Assembly: GCF_014635245.1 (NCBI RefSeq)
Contig: NZ_BMCP01000001.1
Coordinates: forward strand, 496,001-560,000
Direction: 5' to 3'
Length of the DNA stretch: 64,000 nucleotides
DNA from: Agaricicola taiwanensis
GTDB lineage: Bacteria; Pseudomonadota; Alphaproteobacteria; Rhizobiales; Methylopilaceae
Shown: piece after piece, positions 35,446 to 44,363 of the stretch
Numbering within the stretch: position 1 is the stretch's first letter
Layout of the letters: every line of letters starts with the position of its first letter
The notes under the pieces: model-generated
Told to the model about the DNA's origin: nothing
Seen by the model: only the letters and a program-made list of their open reading frames with translations
The model's database searches: none
Position numbers and translations under genes: made by a program

Positions 35446-37844
35446 ACCAGCAGAATAACCGCTTCATTTCCGGCAATCGACGCGTTCGCGAAGACCGCCG
35501 CTTCGTGGTCGGCAAGGGCAAGTTCGTCGCCGACATCGATATTCCTGACATGGCCCATGTCGCGCTTGTCGCCGCCCAGTATCCGGCAGCAAAGATCCTC
35601 AATATCGACCCAACGGCCGCACTCGCCATGGAGGGGGTCGTTGCCGTTCTGACAGGGGACGAGCTGGCTGCCGCGGTCAATCCGTTGATGAACGGGCTCG
35701 ACACGCCAAACGTGAAGCGGTTCCCGCTTGCCGTCGGTCAAAACCGCTACGCGGGAGAATGGGTCGCGGCGGTCGTTGCCGAAACCAGAGCGCTCGCCGA
35801 AGACGCGGCGGAAAAGGTCGTCGTCGATGTCGAAAGGCTCGCCTTTATCACCGATGCGGAAGCGGCGCTGGAACCCAGTTCGCCTCCGTGTCACCCGGAG
35901 CATGGGTCCAATCTCCTGCTCGACCGAACCTTCGACTGGGGTCCCGTCGAGGAAGATTTCGCACGCAGCGAGGAGAAGCTCAGCCTCCGCGTGACCTGGG
36001 GCCGAAATTCGACCGTGCCGATCGAAACCTTCGGCGTCATCTGCAAATGGGATCCCTGGTCGGAAATACTCGACGTCTGGGCATCGATCCAGATGCCGAA
36101 ATATGCCGATCAGATCGCGCGTTCCCTGAAAATCCCCGGCAACGCCGTGCGGGTTCACTACGATGTCGATGTCGGCGGCAGCTACGGCGTCAAACGCGGC
36201 ATCAAACACACGGTCCTCTGTGGCTATCTCGCCAGAAAGCTCGGACGGCCGATCCGCCTCATCGAGGACCGCCTGGAGAACATGCGGGCCGGCGATGCAC
36301 ATGGGCCAGAGCGCATCTTTGACATCGACGTCGCCTTCGACCGGGACGGCACGGTTCGCTCCATGAAGATCCGCGCGCTGGACAATGCCGGTGCATATGC
36401 CGGCCGTGCACCCTTCCAGCTGGGAAAGCCGATTGGCGCAATCGTCGGTCCCTACCAGATCGCTTCGGTCCAATACCGAGCGATGTCGGTGACGACGAAC
36501 AAGACCGTACAGGAGGCGGTGCGAGGCTTCGGCCAGTCTCCGACCAATTACGCCATCGAGACCATGATGGACCGCGTCGCCGACCATCTCGGAATGGACA
36601 GGATCGAACTCAGGCGGCGCAATTTCATCCGGTACGACCAGTTCCCCTATGAGATTCCGTCGGGCAGTTCCTATGATTCCGGCGATTACCACACGGTTGT
36701 CGACAAGGTCCTTGCTCAGGCAAACTACGAAGACATCGTCGCCGAACGGGACAGGCTGCGTGCGGAGGGGCTTTGCGCAGGCATAGGCATTGCTGCCTGC
36801 CTCGAGCCCTCGGGCGGCAATTCATCCTTCGAGCCGTTGCTCAACGAGAACAACCGGACGTCGACCTGGATGGAAGGCAGCCGGGTGAATATTGATGCCC
36901 TCGGCGAGGTGACCGTCGCCATTCACACCACGAGTTCAGGGCAGGGACATGAGACACTCGCCGCCACGGTCGTGGGCGAGGTGCTTGGCATCGATCCCGA
37001 CCGTATTCGTGTGATCCGTCCCGATAGCCTTGGCAGCCTTCCCGGAAACTCGCCGGTCGGAAGCCGCATGGCGATCATGCTCGGTGGCGCTGCAGCGGGG
37101 GCCGCCCGCAATCTGCGCAAGCAGATCGTTGCGATCGCCTCACATGCCATGGGCATCGATCCGTCCGTGGCACGTTATGAAGACGGTGCGGTCTTGGCGC
37201 CGGATGGTCGATCTGTCGGTTGGGATGAAGTGGTGGATATTGCGCACCGCCGGTTCCACGATCTGCCGCCGGACACCAACCCGGGCCTGACGGCAAGTTT
37301 CATCCAGCAGGTCCCGACGGGCGTCGCCCTGCCGAAGGATGGCAGGGTACAGATGTATCCCTGCTATTCATTCGAGTTCCACGTCGTCCTCCTGTCGTTC
37401 GATCCGGTGCTCGCACGTCCGGAAATTCGCCGTTACGTCATTGGCCATGACTGCGGCACGGTGATCAATCCCCATATCGTGAAGGGTATGACCCTCGGCG
37501 GCATCGCGCACGGCATCGGCGCGGCCCTGCTGGAGGAGTTCGTCTATGACGGGGAAGGTCAACTTATGACGCAAAGCTTCCTCGACTACCTTATGCCGTC
37601 CTCACACGAAGTGCCGGAAGTCGAGATCGTTCACCACTGCACACCTTCTCCGCTGACCGAGTTCGGGCAGAAGGGATCCGGTGAAAGTGGTTATCTCGGG
37701 GCACCTGCGGCCATCTCAGGCGCCATTCACGATGCCGTACGCCCCTGGGGCGTGCAGCTCGACAAACTCCCCATCCGCATGAGCGCGGTGAGCGACGCGA
37801 TAGCCGCCGCACAGGAAAAAGGCAATTTACCCAATGATCATTGA
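35442..37844 (+). CDS. Molybdenum hydroxylase large, molybdopterin-binding subunit
   Basis: This is the catalytic subunit (800 residues), binding molybdenum cofactor and hydroxylating a carbon next to a heteroatom or carbonyl. The N-terminal a/b hammerhead domain (about 20-130) is followed by the two cofactor-binding domains. The base Glu is in GSGESGYLG (Glu748). The active-site loop reads VRGFGQ near residue 360, not AYRCSFR, so this is not form I CO dehydrogenase; it resembles N-heterocycle or aldehyde hydroxylases. Start ATG at 35442 overlaps the Fe-S subunit stop. The substrate is probably a heteroaromatic acid, inferred from the following decarboxylase-like gene. Confidence 0.9.
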   Translation: MNQQNNRFISGNRRVREDRRFVVGKGKFVADIDIPDMAHVALVAAQYPAAKILNIDPTAALAMEGVVAVLTGDELAAAVNPLMNGLDTPNVKRFPLAVGQNRYAGEWVAAVVAETRALAEDAAEKVVVDVERLAFITDAEAALEPSSPPCHPEHGSNLLLDRTFDWGPVEEDFARSEEKLSLRVTWGRNSTVPIETFGVICKWDPWSEILDVWASIQMPKYADQIARSLKIPGNAVRVHYDVDVGGSYGVKRGIKHTVLCGYLARKLGRPIRLIEDRLENMRAGDAHGPERIFDIDVAFDRDGTVRSMKIRALDNAGAYAGRAPFQLGKPIGAIVGPYQIASVQYRAMSVTTNKTVQEAVRGFGQSPTNYAIETMMDRVADHLGMDRIELRRRNFIRYDQFPYEIPSGSSYDSGDYHTVVDKVLAQANYEDIVAERDRLRAEGLCAGIGIAACLEPSGGNSSFEPLLNENNRTSTWMEGSRVNIDALGEVTVAIHTTSSGQGHETLAATVVGEVLGIDPDRIRVIRPDSLGSLPGNSPVGSRMAIMLGGAAAGAARNLRKQIVAIASHAMGIDPSVARYEDGAVLAPDGRSVGWDEVVDIAHRRFHDLPPDTNPGLTASFIQQVPTGVALPKDGRVQMYPCYSFEFHVVLLSFDPVLARPEIRRYVIGHDCGTVINPHIVKGMTLGGIAHGIGAALLEEFVYDGEGQLMTQSFLDYLMPSSHEVPEVEIVHHCTPSPLTEFGQKGSGESGYLGAPAAISGAIHDAVRPWGVQLDKLPIRMSAVSDAIAAAQEKGNLPNDH

Positions 37845-38814
37845 CGCCCACGCTCACCTCGTCCCGCCCGCATTGCTCGACGAATTGCGCGACCGCCGCA
37901 CCGAATTTCCATCCGTCTCCATGACGGAAAAGGATGGCAGCCTGGCTTTTTCATTCGCCGGCAAAGCCCCGACGCGGCCGGTATCGCCCGGTCTTACCAA
38001 TGTCGCGAAGCGGTTGGGCTGGATGGATGAGAACGGCATCGACCGGCAAGTCGTGGGCGGCTGGCTCGACATGTTCGGCAATGATCTTCCCGCAGAAGAG
38101 GGCGCCGAGTGGGCGCGCACGATCAATCGCCACCTGAAACAGGCCGCAAAAGACAGCGGCGACCGCTTCATCGGACTATCCGTCGTCCCGCTTCAGGATG
38201 GCGCTCGCGCTGCAGAAACCCTACGCGCGGCTCACGCCGACGGGTTCAAGGGTACCATGATCGGCACCCAGCCGAAGGGAAAGGGCGGGGTCCTCGATGA
38301 TCCGGACCTCACCCCTTTCTGGGAAGCCGCAAACGAACTTGGGTCGATCGTCGCGATCCATCCGGTGTTCGACGCTGGCGACGATCGCGTGAAGTTTCAC
38401 GGGATGGAAAACGCCGTGGGCCGCGTTACCGACACCCTCATCGCCGTGAGCAGGATCATCTACTCCGGGCATGTCGAGCGCTATTCCAACGTCAAATTCG
38501 TAGTCGGCATCGGCGGGTCTGCTCTGCCCTATGTGATCGGGCGCCTGAAAAGGAACCATTCGCTTCATCCCGACGACATGGCCGATCCTGCCAAGGCCTT
38601 GTCCATGATGTACTACGACACGTTGGTTCATGATCCCCTGGCTCTGAAGCTGCTGATCGACACCGTGGGTGCCGATCGTATTCTGCTCGGCTCGGACATG
38701 CCTTTCCCCATTGGCGATCCGAAGCCACGGGCAATCCTCGAAAGCGTCGGTCTCAGCGGCGCCCAGCGCCAGTCGATCGAAGGCGGGCTGATTGAGACAC
38801 TGATCGGCGCTTAA
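37834..38814 (+). CDS. ACMSD-family amidohydrolase (decarboxylase-like) lacking the usual catalytic His
   Basis: This 326-residue TIM-barrel metal enzyme belongs to the 2-amino-3-carboxymuconate-6-semialdehyde decarboxylase group, which performs non-oxidative decarboxylation of aromatic acids. Metal ligands fit: His6 and His8 (in DAHAHLVPP), His176 (AIHPVF) and Asp288 (LGSDMPFP). The catalytic His that normally opens the AHGGGALPY motif is replaced: the protein reads GIGGSALPY with Ile226. That suggests altered chemistry, for example hydrolysis or another acid/base. It overlaps the hydroxylase large subunit by 11 bases and so is in the same operon. Confidence 0.85.
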   Translation: MIIDAHAHLVPPALLDELRDRRTEFPSVSMTEKDGSLAFSFAGKAPTRPVSPGLTNVAKRLGWMDENGIDRQVVGGWLDMFGNDLPAEEGAEWARTINRHLKQAAKDSGDRFIGLSVVPLQDGARAAETLRAAHADGFKGTMIGTQPKGKGGVLDDPDLTPFWEAANELGSIVAIHPVFDAGDDRVKFHGMENAVGRVTDTLIAVSRIIYSGHVERYSNVKFVVGIGGSALPYVIGRLKRNHSLHPDDMADPAKALSMMYYDTLVHDPLALKLLIDTVGADRILLGSDMPFPIGDPKPRAILESVGLSGAQRQSIEGGLIETLIGA

Positions 38815-38832
38815 CGCACGCGTGGGAGGAGC

Positions 38833-39303
38833 ATGCTGATGAAAATGGAATTGAACGGATCGGAACACATCGCGGCCAGCAGGCGCCAGCTATGGGACGG
38901 ACTGAACGACCCGGCGGTTCTCACCATGTGCATTCCCGGCTGCAAGGCAATGGTCCAGACCGCCCCCGATAGCTACGACGTGGCGATGCAGCTCAAGGTC
39001 GCCGCCGTGGGCGGGGGGTTTGATGGAAAGGTCGCCCTCTCGGACAAGATCGAGCTCGAGCGCTGCCGGATCGCGGTGTCGGGTGCGGGAACGCTGGGCA
39101 CGGGCTCCGGCACGGCCGAATTCGTGATCACCGAGATCGATGCCGAAAATTGTCAGCTGGACTATGCAGGGACCGGAGAGATCGGCGGGCTTGTTGCGGG
39201 CGTTGGCCAACGAATTCTCGGCTCCGTTGCAAAACACCTGACGAAGCAGTTCTTTACCGCGCTCCGGAAACATTTCGCCGAACTCGAAAAAGCGGAGGTG
39301 TGA
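38833..39303 (+). CDS. CoxG-like SRPBCC-family protein
   Basis: This 156-residue protein of the carbon-monoxide-dehydrogenase subunit G (CoxG) family has a START/SRPBCC helix-grip fold. The N-terminal part MELNGSEHIAASRRQLWDGLNDPAVL is diagnostic. A short hydrophobic or amphipathic C terminus may attach it to the membrane. In CO-oxidising bacteria CoxG anchors the hydroxylase to the membrane, and similar proteins accompany many Mo-hydroxylases. The ATG at 38833, at 38839 or at 38845 could be the start; GGGAGGAG precedes the first. It sits within the Mo-hydroxylase operon. Confidence 0.87.
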   Translation: MLMKMELNGSEHIAASRRQLWDGLNDPAVLTMCIPGCKAMVQTAPDSYDVAMQLKVAAVGGGFDGKVALSDKIELERCRIAVSGAGTLGTGSGTAEFVITEIDAENCQLDYAGTGEIGGLVAGVGQRILGSVAKHLTKQFFTALRKHFAELEKAEV

Positions 39304-39307
39304 CATC

Positions 39308-40114
39308 ATGTCGATCACAACCTCCGGAGAACGTTTTGTCACAGTTGGAGGTGCTCATAGCATCTTCCTGTCGGAACGGCCGGCCGTCGGCGGTGCGCTG
39401 CCAGTCCTCTTTCTCAATTCCCTCGCAGCAGATCTGACGATGTGGGATGGCGTGCGTGACGGCCTCGGCCTTCATTCGGCCGCCTACGATGCCCGCGGAC
39501 ATGGCCGCTCTGACGCGGTCGCCGGCGATGCGACCATTGATGAGTTCGCGGATGACGCGGCCGCGGTGATGGCTGCCGCCGGCTTGGAAAGGGCTGTCCT
39601 TTGCGGGCTTTCGCTGGGCGGACTGACGGCCATGCGACTTGCTGAGCGGATGCCGGATCGTGTCGCGGGCCTGGTGTTGGCGAATACCGCTGTTAGTTTT
39701 CCGCCAGCGCAAATGTGGCGCGATCGCGCGGAACTCGCTCGAGCCGGTTCGTTCTCGCAACTCGTCCAGCCCACTCTGGAACGCTGGCTGACGCCATCCT
39801 ACCGTCAAGCGCGGCCGGACGTCGCCGAGAAGGTGCGCGAGATGATACAATCGACGGCCGCGGAGGGATATGCCGCCGCCTGCGCCATTCTGGGTAATGC
39901 AGATACCGGGCAGGCATTGCGGGACTTTGACGGACCGGTGCTGGTCATCGCTGGAAGGCATGACCAATCCACTCCCATCGCCCGGGCCGAAGAGATGGTC
40001 GCATTGGCTGATAACGCCGAGCTTCTTGTGCTCGAAGCCGCACATCTTTCCGCCGTCGAGTGCGCGGCCGAATTCGGCGCAGCATTGAAGCGGTTCGTCG
40101 AACGGGCAAGCTGA
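39308..40114 (+). CDS. Alpha/beta-fold hydrolase, 3-oxoadipate enol-lactonase-like
   Basis: This 268-residue soluble serine hydrolase has its nucleophile elbow at GLSLGG (about residues 99-104), an acid near residue 218 (RHDQSTP region) and the terminal His in EAAHLSAVE (about residue 242). It resembles PcaD-type enol-lactonases and related ring-fission-product hydrolases such as N-formylmaleamate deformylases. It is last in the operon, four bases after the CoxG-like gene. In this context it would hydrolyse a lactone, ester or formamide late in the pathway. Family good, substrate unknown. Confidence 0.85.
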   Translation: MSITTSGERFVTVGGAHSIFLSERPAVGGALPVLFLNSLAADLTMWDGVRDGLGLHSAAYDARGHGRSDAVAGDATIDEFADDAAAVMAAAGLERAVLCGLSLGGLTAMRLAERMPDRVAGLVLANTAVSFPPAQMWRDRAELARAGSFSQLVQPTLERWLTPSYRQARPDVAEKVREMIQSTAAEGYAAACAILGNADTGQALRDFDGPVLVIAGRHDQSTPIARAEEMVALADNAELLVLEAAHLSAVECAAEFGAALKRFVERAS

Positions 40115-40518
40115 CCGGGCCGAGCCGGGCGCTTGAGCAGATCGGCGGCGGGGCAGGCGCAAAACCGGCCCGCTCCCACTGGCCTTGATGGTCGGATAGG
40201 TCGAAGAGGACAGCGGCTGTAATGATCATGAATGCAGGGCTCTGGAATTCAGCCGAAAGTGCTTCAACAAAGGCAAAATCGACATTGAAGTGGCCGGCAA
40301 TCAACTAACAGTGCTTGGCTATTGTTGCTGAAGGTGGTGCCGCCTGCACCATTATCTCGTAATTGCACTTATTGTACCAATATATCTGGTTGTTTTGAAT
40401 GGGATTGATGTATAATTTGTTTGACATTCCTGCGGCCCCTTTCTACCCTCGGAGGTAGCTTATCGTAGTGCCGCGCACGGTCTGCCTAATGATAGCGGCG
40501 CAAGGGAGGGAGAAGGCC
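40115..40518. promoter_or_regulatory. Intergenic region upstream of a NitT/TauT-type ABC transporter
   Basis: No gene is evident in these 404 bases. The second half is AT-rich. A promoter candidate is TTGACA (40421-40426), 17 bases, TACCCT (40444-40449); a TATAAT also occurs at 40411-40416. Upstream, TGGTGC-cgcct-GCACCA (40335-40351) is an inverted repeat suited to a regulator. The region therefore probably gives the transporter its own control, separate from the hydroxylase operon. Confidence 0.45.
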
Positions 40519-41493
40519 ATGCGTTCAATTTTGGCCCCCATTTTGGCGGCAAGCACTATTCTGTTCTGTTCCGGCGCGGGAGCGCAGGAAAAGCTTACTG
40601 AATTGTCCATTGTAGTCTTCGGGCCTCCTTCGCTCGGAGCCTTCCTGCCGCCGATCATCAAGGCGCAGAAATTCGACGCCGCGCATGGGCTGGACATCAC
40701 CTTTGCCGAACGTACCCCGGACGCCTATGCGGCTCAGTTCAACTCGGGAGAGTTCAAAATCGGTGGCAGCGCAGCGCTGCTCACCGTCGGTCTTGCGGAA
40801 ACGCGCGGGGTCAAGGCGACGTACCTGTTCAACCTTTTTGATTTCTGGGGTGCGGTCGTTACCACGCGGGACGATGTCCAGAGCCTCGGCGACCTCGCCG
40901 GCAAGGATTTGGCGGCAGCAACCGGCACAACCAACTACCAGATGTTCCGATGGCTGGCGAAGGCGCAAGGCTTTGATCTTTCCCAGGTCAAGGCCGTCAA
41001 TACCGCCACGCCGGGCCTCGTAGGTTACGTGATGGCTGATCGCGCGGCGGGCGTTCAACTCTGGGAGCCGGGCTTCACGTCGTTGATGGCGCAGAACGAC
41101 AAGGTTCGTTCGCTGGACCTCAACATTGCCGCTACCTGGGAGAAATTCGCCGGATCGCCCAACATTCCCTATCTGGGCGTGGCGGCAGACAGTGCTTGGG
41201 CGGAAAGCAACAAGGAAACCGTTTCAGCGCTCTACAACGCATATCATGATGCGGCAGAGTGGGTGAAAGCCAATCCTGATAAGGCCGCTGCCCTCATATC
41301 CGGAGGCAAGACCGACGTTTCTGAGAACTATGCGGAACTGATCCGGGCCAACGACCGCCTCGGTCTCAATGTTCAATGGGCGAAGGACGTCAAGGACGAG
41401 ATCAAGAAGGTCTACGAAGTCGGCCTTGAGATCGAATATTTCCCTTCCATGCCGACAGACGCGACGATCTATGAGGGCGGGGGTGCGCGATGA
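40519..41493 (+). CDS. ABC transporter substrate-binding protein, NitT/TauT family
   Basis: This 324-residue periplasmic binding protein belongs to the NMT1/SsuA/TauA group. It has a signal peptide (basic MRS, hydrophobic core, cleavage near GAGAQ, residue 23). The start at 40519 has a GGGAGGGAG ribosome site. The pocket segments SAALLTVGLAETRG and AATGTTNYQM are typical. Family members bind sulfonates, nitrate, pyrimidine precursors or aromatic carboxylates. Its position downstream of the Mo-hydroxylase operon suggests that pathway's substrate. It overlaps the permease gene by four bases (ATGA). Confidence 0.88.
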   Translation: MRSILAPILAASTILFCSGAGAQEKLTELSIVVFGPPSLGAFLPPIIKAQKFDAAHGLDITFAERTPDAYAAQFNSGEFKIGGSAALLTVGLAETRGVKATYLFNLFDFWGAVVTTRDDVQSLGDLAGKDLAAATGTTNYQMFRWLAKAQGFDLSQVKAVNTATPGLVGYVMADRAAGVQLWEPGFTSLMAQNDKVRSLDLNIAATWEKFAGSPNIPYLGVAADSAWAESNKETVSALYNAYHDAAEWVKANPDKAAALISGGKTDVSENYAELIRANDRLGLNVQWAKDVKDEIKKVYEVGLEIEYFPSMPTDATIYEGGGAR

Positions 41494-42296
41494 GCATGAA
41501 GTCTGATGCTGCGCAGCCAGACTTCGCTCTGATCGACGCCGCACTGAAGGTATTCTGGACGGCCGCGCCCTTCATTCTGATCGCGGCCTGCTGGCAGGTC
41601 GCGTCCCTCTTCTTCCCGCCTTTCCTGTTTCCTTCACTGCTGGACGTCTTTTCTCGCGTGTTCGAGATCCTGACGTCCTGGTCGCAGTTTTCCAGTGTGC
41701 TCGCGACGGCGATGCGCATCCTCGGTGGCCTTGCTGGAGCTTTTCTCATCGGAACCGTCCTCGGTGTTCTGATTGTTCAATGGCAACCCCTGGACCGTCT
41801 GTTGACGCCGGTGTTGATCTTCTTTCAGGGCGTCCCGGCGCTGAGTTGGGTCGTCTTTGCCATCATCTGGTTTCACGGCATTGAATTCCGCATCCTGTTC
41901 ATCATGGTGGTCACCACACTTCCCGCCTTCACGTTCCAGGTGGTGGGAGCGTTGCGCGGGATGAACAAGGACTTGCTGGAAATGGTGATGAGCTTCCGCC
42001 CCAACCGGCGCAAGTTCTTCGGCGCCATGGTGCTTCCGGCCGTGCTGCCGGAAATCCTCACCGCCTGGAAGGTCAATCTCGGCAACGCAAGCCGTGTCGT
42101 GGTCGTTGCCGAACTGGTCGGCTCGTCGGGTGGCGTGGGCTATCAGCTTCTTCAGCAGCAGCAGTTGTTTGACATGGCCGGTGCGCTTGCGTGGACCCTG
42201 CAACTCGTCTTCTTCGTCCTTCTCTTCCAGTGGTTCCTGAGCTTTATCGAGCGCGTCGCGTTTCGCTACCGCGCCGTATCGGAGCGTTCACTATGA
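41490..42296 (+). CDS. ABC transporter permease, NitT/TauT family
   Basis: This 268-residue inner-membrane protein has about six hydrophobic helices. The cytoplasmic EAA-like loop appears before the helix at VLPAVLPEILTAWKVNLGNA. It forms the channel for the adjoining binding protein and ATPase. Four-base overlaps at both ends (ATGA) show the three genes are a translational unit. The sequence resembles SsuC/TauC-type permeases. The role is clear, the substrate is not. Confidence 0.9.
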   Translation: MSMKSDAAQPDFALIDAALKVFWTAAPFILIAACWQVASLFFPPFLFPSLLDVFSRVFEILTSWSQFSSVLATAMRILGGLAGAFLIGTVLGVLIVQWQPLDRLLTPVLIFFQGVPALSWVVFAIIWFHGIEFRILFIMVVTTLPAFTFQVVGALRGMNKDLLEMVMSFRPNRRKFFGAMVLPAVLPEILTAWKVNLGNASRVVVVAELVGSSGGVGYQLLQQQQLFDMAGALAWTLQLVFFVLLFQWFLSFIERVAFRYRAVSERSL

Positions 42297-43075
42297 TGCG
42301 TACCGCCGAAACGAACGTCCCGGCGGCTCCGATCGGAGACCCCAATGGAGCGACGATACGGTTTCAGAATGTCCGCAAGAGCTTTGGGCAGTTCGTAGCA
42401 GTCGACGGACTGAACCTCGACGTCCAGCAAGGTCAACTCGTGGCTCTTCTTGGAAAGACCGGTTGCGGCAAGTCAACGATATTCAACATGATATCCGGGC
42501 TGACGTCGGCAACGGAGGGCGAAGTATCGGTAATGGGGCAGAACCCATTCGAGCGCTTCAACTGGTATCGCGGCAAGATGGCCATCGTTTTCCAGAACGA
42601 CCGCCTGCTGCCCTGGCGCACGGCGGTTCGCAACGTCGAACTCGGGCTTGAGGTTCTCGAGTTGCCAAAGGCGGAGCGCAAGGAACGCGCCATGCAATGG
42701 CTCGAAAAGCTGGGCTTGAAGGGGCATGAGCACGACTACCCGCACGCGCTTTCCGGCGGCATGCGCCAGCGCGTATCGATCGCACGCGCTTTCGCCACCG
42801 ACGCACCGCTTCTGCTGTGCGATGAGCCGTTCTCGGCTCTGGACGAAATTACGTCCACGCGGTTGCGAACCGAATTCGCGCGGCTGGTGCGCGAGAACGG
42901 CAAGACGGCTGTCTTTATCACGCATTCCATCAACGAGGCATTCGACATTGGAGACCGGATCATTGTCCTGAGGCGCCCCGCCGAAATTGCGCAAGATATC
43001 CGCATGTCCGCTGATGTCGGTGAGGAAGAGCGTGAGCGGATCCGCGAGATAATCCGCACATCTCTGTCGCACTAG
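42293..43075 (+). CDS. ABC transporter ATP-binding protein, NitT/TauT family
   Basis: This 260-residue ATPase drives the preceding permease. Walker A is LLGKTGCGKST (about residue 52), the signature is LSGGMRQRVSIARAFA, Walker B is LLLCDEPFSALDE, and the switch His is in FITHSINEA. The ATG at 42293 overlaps the permease stop; a longer frame beginning at 42191 would lie inside the permease. It ends the transporter operon; the next gene begins some 230 bases further on. Confidence 0.92.
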   Translation: MMRTAETNVPAAPIGDPNGATIRFQNVRKSFGQFVAVDGLNLDVQQGQLVALLGKTGCGKSTIFNMISGLTSATEGEVSVMGQNPFERFNWYRGKMAIVFQNDRLLPWRTAVRNVELGLEVLELPKAERKERAMQWLEKLGLKGHEHDYPHALSGGMRQRVSIARAFATDAPLLLCDEPFSALDEITSTRLRTEFARLVRENGKTAVFITHSINEAFDIGDRIIVLRRPAEIAQDIRMSADVGEEERERIREIIRTSLSH

Positions 43076-43307
43076 TTTGACCGGGGGCACCACGAATTGT
43101 CAGCTCCGGACGGCAGCGCCTCTGTCGCGGCTGAAAAGAAAGAGATTCAGTCCCAATATTTCCATCACTCGCCCAAGAACACTGCTGGAGTGACAGGAGC
43201 AGCGACCGGAAAGCCGCCATGGTTCGGGGGCTCGGCTCGCAGTCGATGTAAGTAATGACGGAGTGCAGCTAAACCCATTTGTGCTTGAAAAAGCGGGGCC
43301 GGTACTG
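43076..43307. promoter_or_regulatory. Intergenic region before the first TctC gene
   Basis: This roughly 230-base spacer lies between the ABC ATPase and the first TctC. I see no gene with a ribosome site. A sigma70-like promoter is not evident. An in-frame GTG at 43263 could extend the TctC gene by 15 residues, which would move its signal sequence inward. The minus strand is open through here but has no recognisable product. Confidence 0.3.
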
Positions 43308-44267
43308 ATGAAGCAAACCTTTGCGATGGGTATCACGGCCTCAGTGGGAACAGGCACGGAAGCCTTGGCGCTGAAGTATCCTTCAAGGCCGATAACACTC
43401 AACGTGGGCTTTGCTCCCGGCGGTCCAAACGACATTCTGGGACGACTTGTTGCCAAGGCCTTGTCGGCAAGGCTTGGCCAGCCGGTCAGCGTGGAAAACC
43501 TTCCTGGAGAGTCGGGAAACATCGCCACCGAGGCAGCGGTGAAATCCGCTCCGGACGGTCACACATTGCTTCTCTTAGGGCCTGCAAATGTAATCAACAT
43601 CTCGATTCACAAAGAACTGAGCTACGATTTCCAGAAAGATATTATTCCGGTGGCCGGCATCACCCGGGAACCATTGGTAATGGTGGTCCATCCCTCCGTT
43701 CCGGCAAGAACCGTGCCGGAGTTCATCGCATACGCAAAGACAAAACCAGCGGATCTCAGGGTGGCTTCCACAGGCAATGGAAGTTCTCCCCATGTCACCA
43801 TGGTGCTTTTCAACTCGATGACTGGGCTGGACCTGCCTATCGAGCACTTTCAGGGCGGTGGACCGGCGTTGAAGAACATCATCTCCGGAAGCACGAAGAT
43901 GATGTTCGAGCCGATGTCCGCGTCCATCGATCTGGTCAGGAGCGGCAAGCTTCGCGCGCTTGCCGTCACCACAGCAGGACCCTCGGCCTCCTTGCCCGGA
44001 ATCCCGGCCGTGGCCGAGACCATTGCCGGCTTCGAGGCAAGCGCGGTGACGGGTATCGGCACACCTGCCGGCACGCCTAAGGAGATCGTGGACAAGCTGA
44101 ACGCGGAGATTAACGCCGCTCTGTCCGATCCTGCGGTTCTCGCCGAACTGGCCGCAACTGGCGGTGAGCATATCGGCGGTTCTCCTGAGGATTTCGCCAA
44201 TGTGCTGGAAGGCGAGATCGCGAAATGGAGCGCTGTCGTGAAAGCTGCCGGTGTAACGGCGGATTAG
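43308..44267 (+). CDS. Tripartite tricarboxylate transporter binding protein (TctC/Bug), first of four
   Basis: This 319-residue periplasmic binding protein of the TctC/Bug family binds carboxylates for TctAB. The mature N terminus YPSRPITLNVGFAPGGPNDILGRLVAKAL is the family pattern. The signal sequence (MKQTFAMGITAS..., cleavage possibly after EALA) is weakly hydrophobic, so export is less certain than for its neighbours. A GTG start at 43263 is possible; neither start has a strong ribosome site. The next gene downstream is another binding protein, not a permease. Confidence 0.83.
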   Translation: MKQTFAMGITASVGTGTEALALKYPSRPITLNVGFAPGGPNDILGRLVAKALSARLGQPVSVENLPGESGNIATEAAVKSAPDGHTLLLLGPANVINISIHKELSYDFQKDIIPVAGITREPLVMVVHPSVPARTVPEFIAYAKTKPADLRVASTGNGSSPHVTMVLFNSMTGLDLPIEHFQGGGPALKNIISGSTKMMFEPMSASIDLVRSGKLRALAVTTAGPSASLPGIPAVAETIAGFEASAVTGIGTPAGTPKEIVDKLNAEINAALSDPAVLAELAATGGEHIGGSPEDFANVLEGEIAKWSAVVKAAGVTAD

Positions 44268-44363
44268 TGCATTCGAAAAAAGAAGCGAGTTCCGCCGCGG
44301 GATTACTTTGTCGGAAGCTCGACAGGACTTTTGTCACGCATGTTTAACGGGAGGATTAAGAGC

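Noticed and set aside
34070-39303. Carbon monoxide dehydrogenase operon (CoxMSL plus CoxG)
   Set aside because: Gene order fits, but the large subunit has VRGFGQ in place of the AYRCSFR loop of form I CO dehydrogenase, and coxD/E/F maturation genes are absent.
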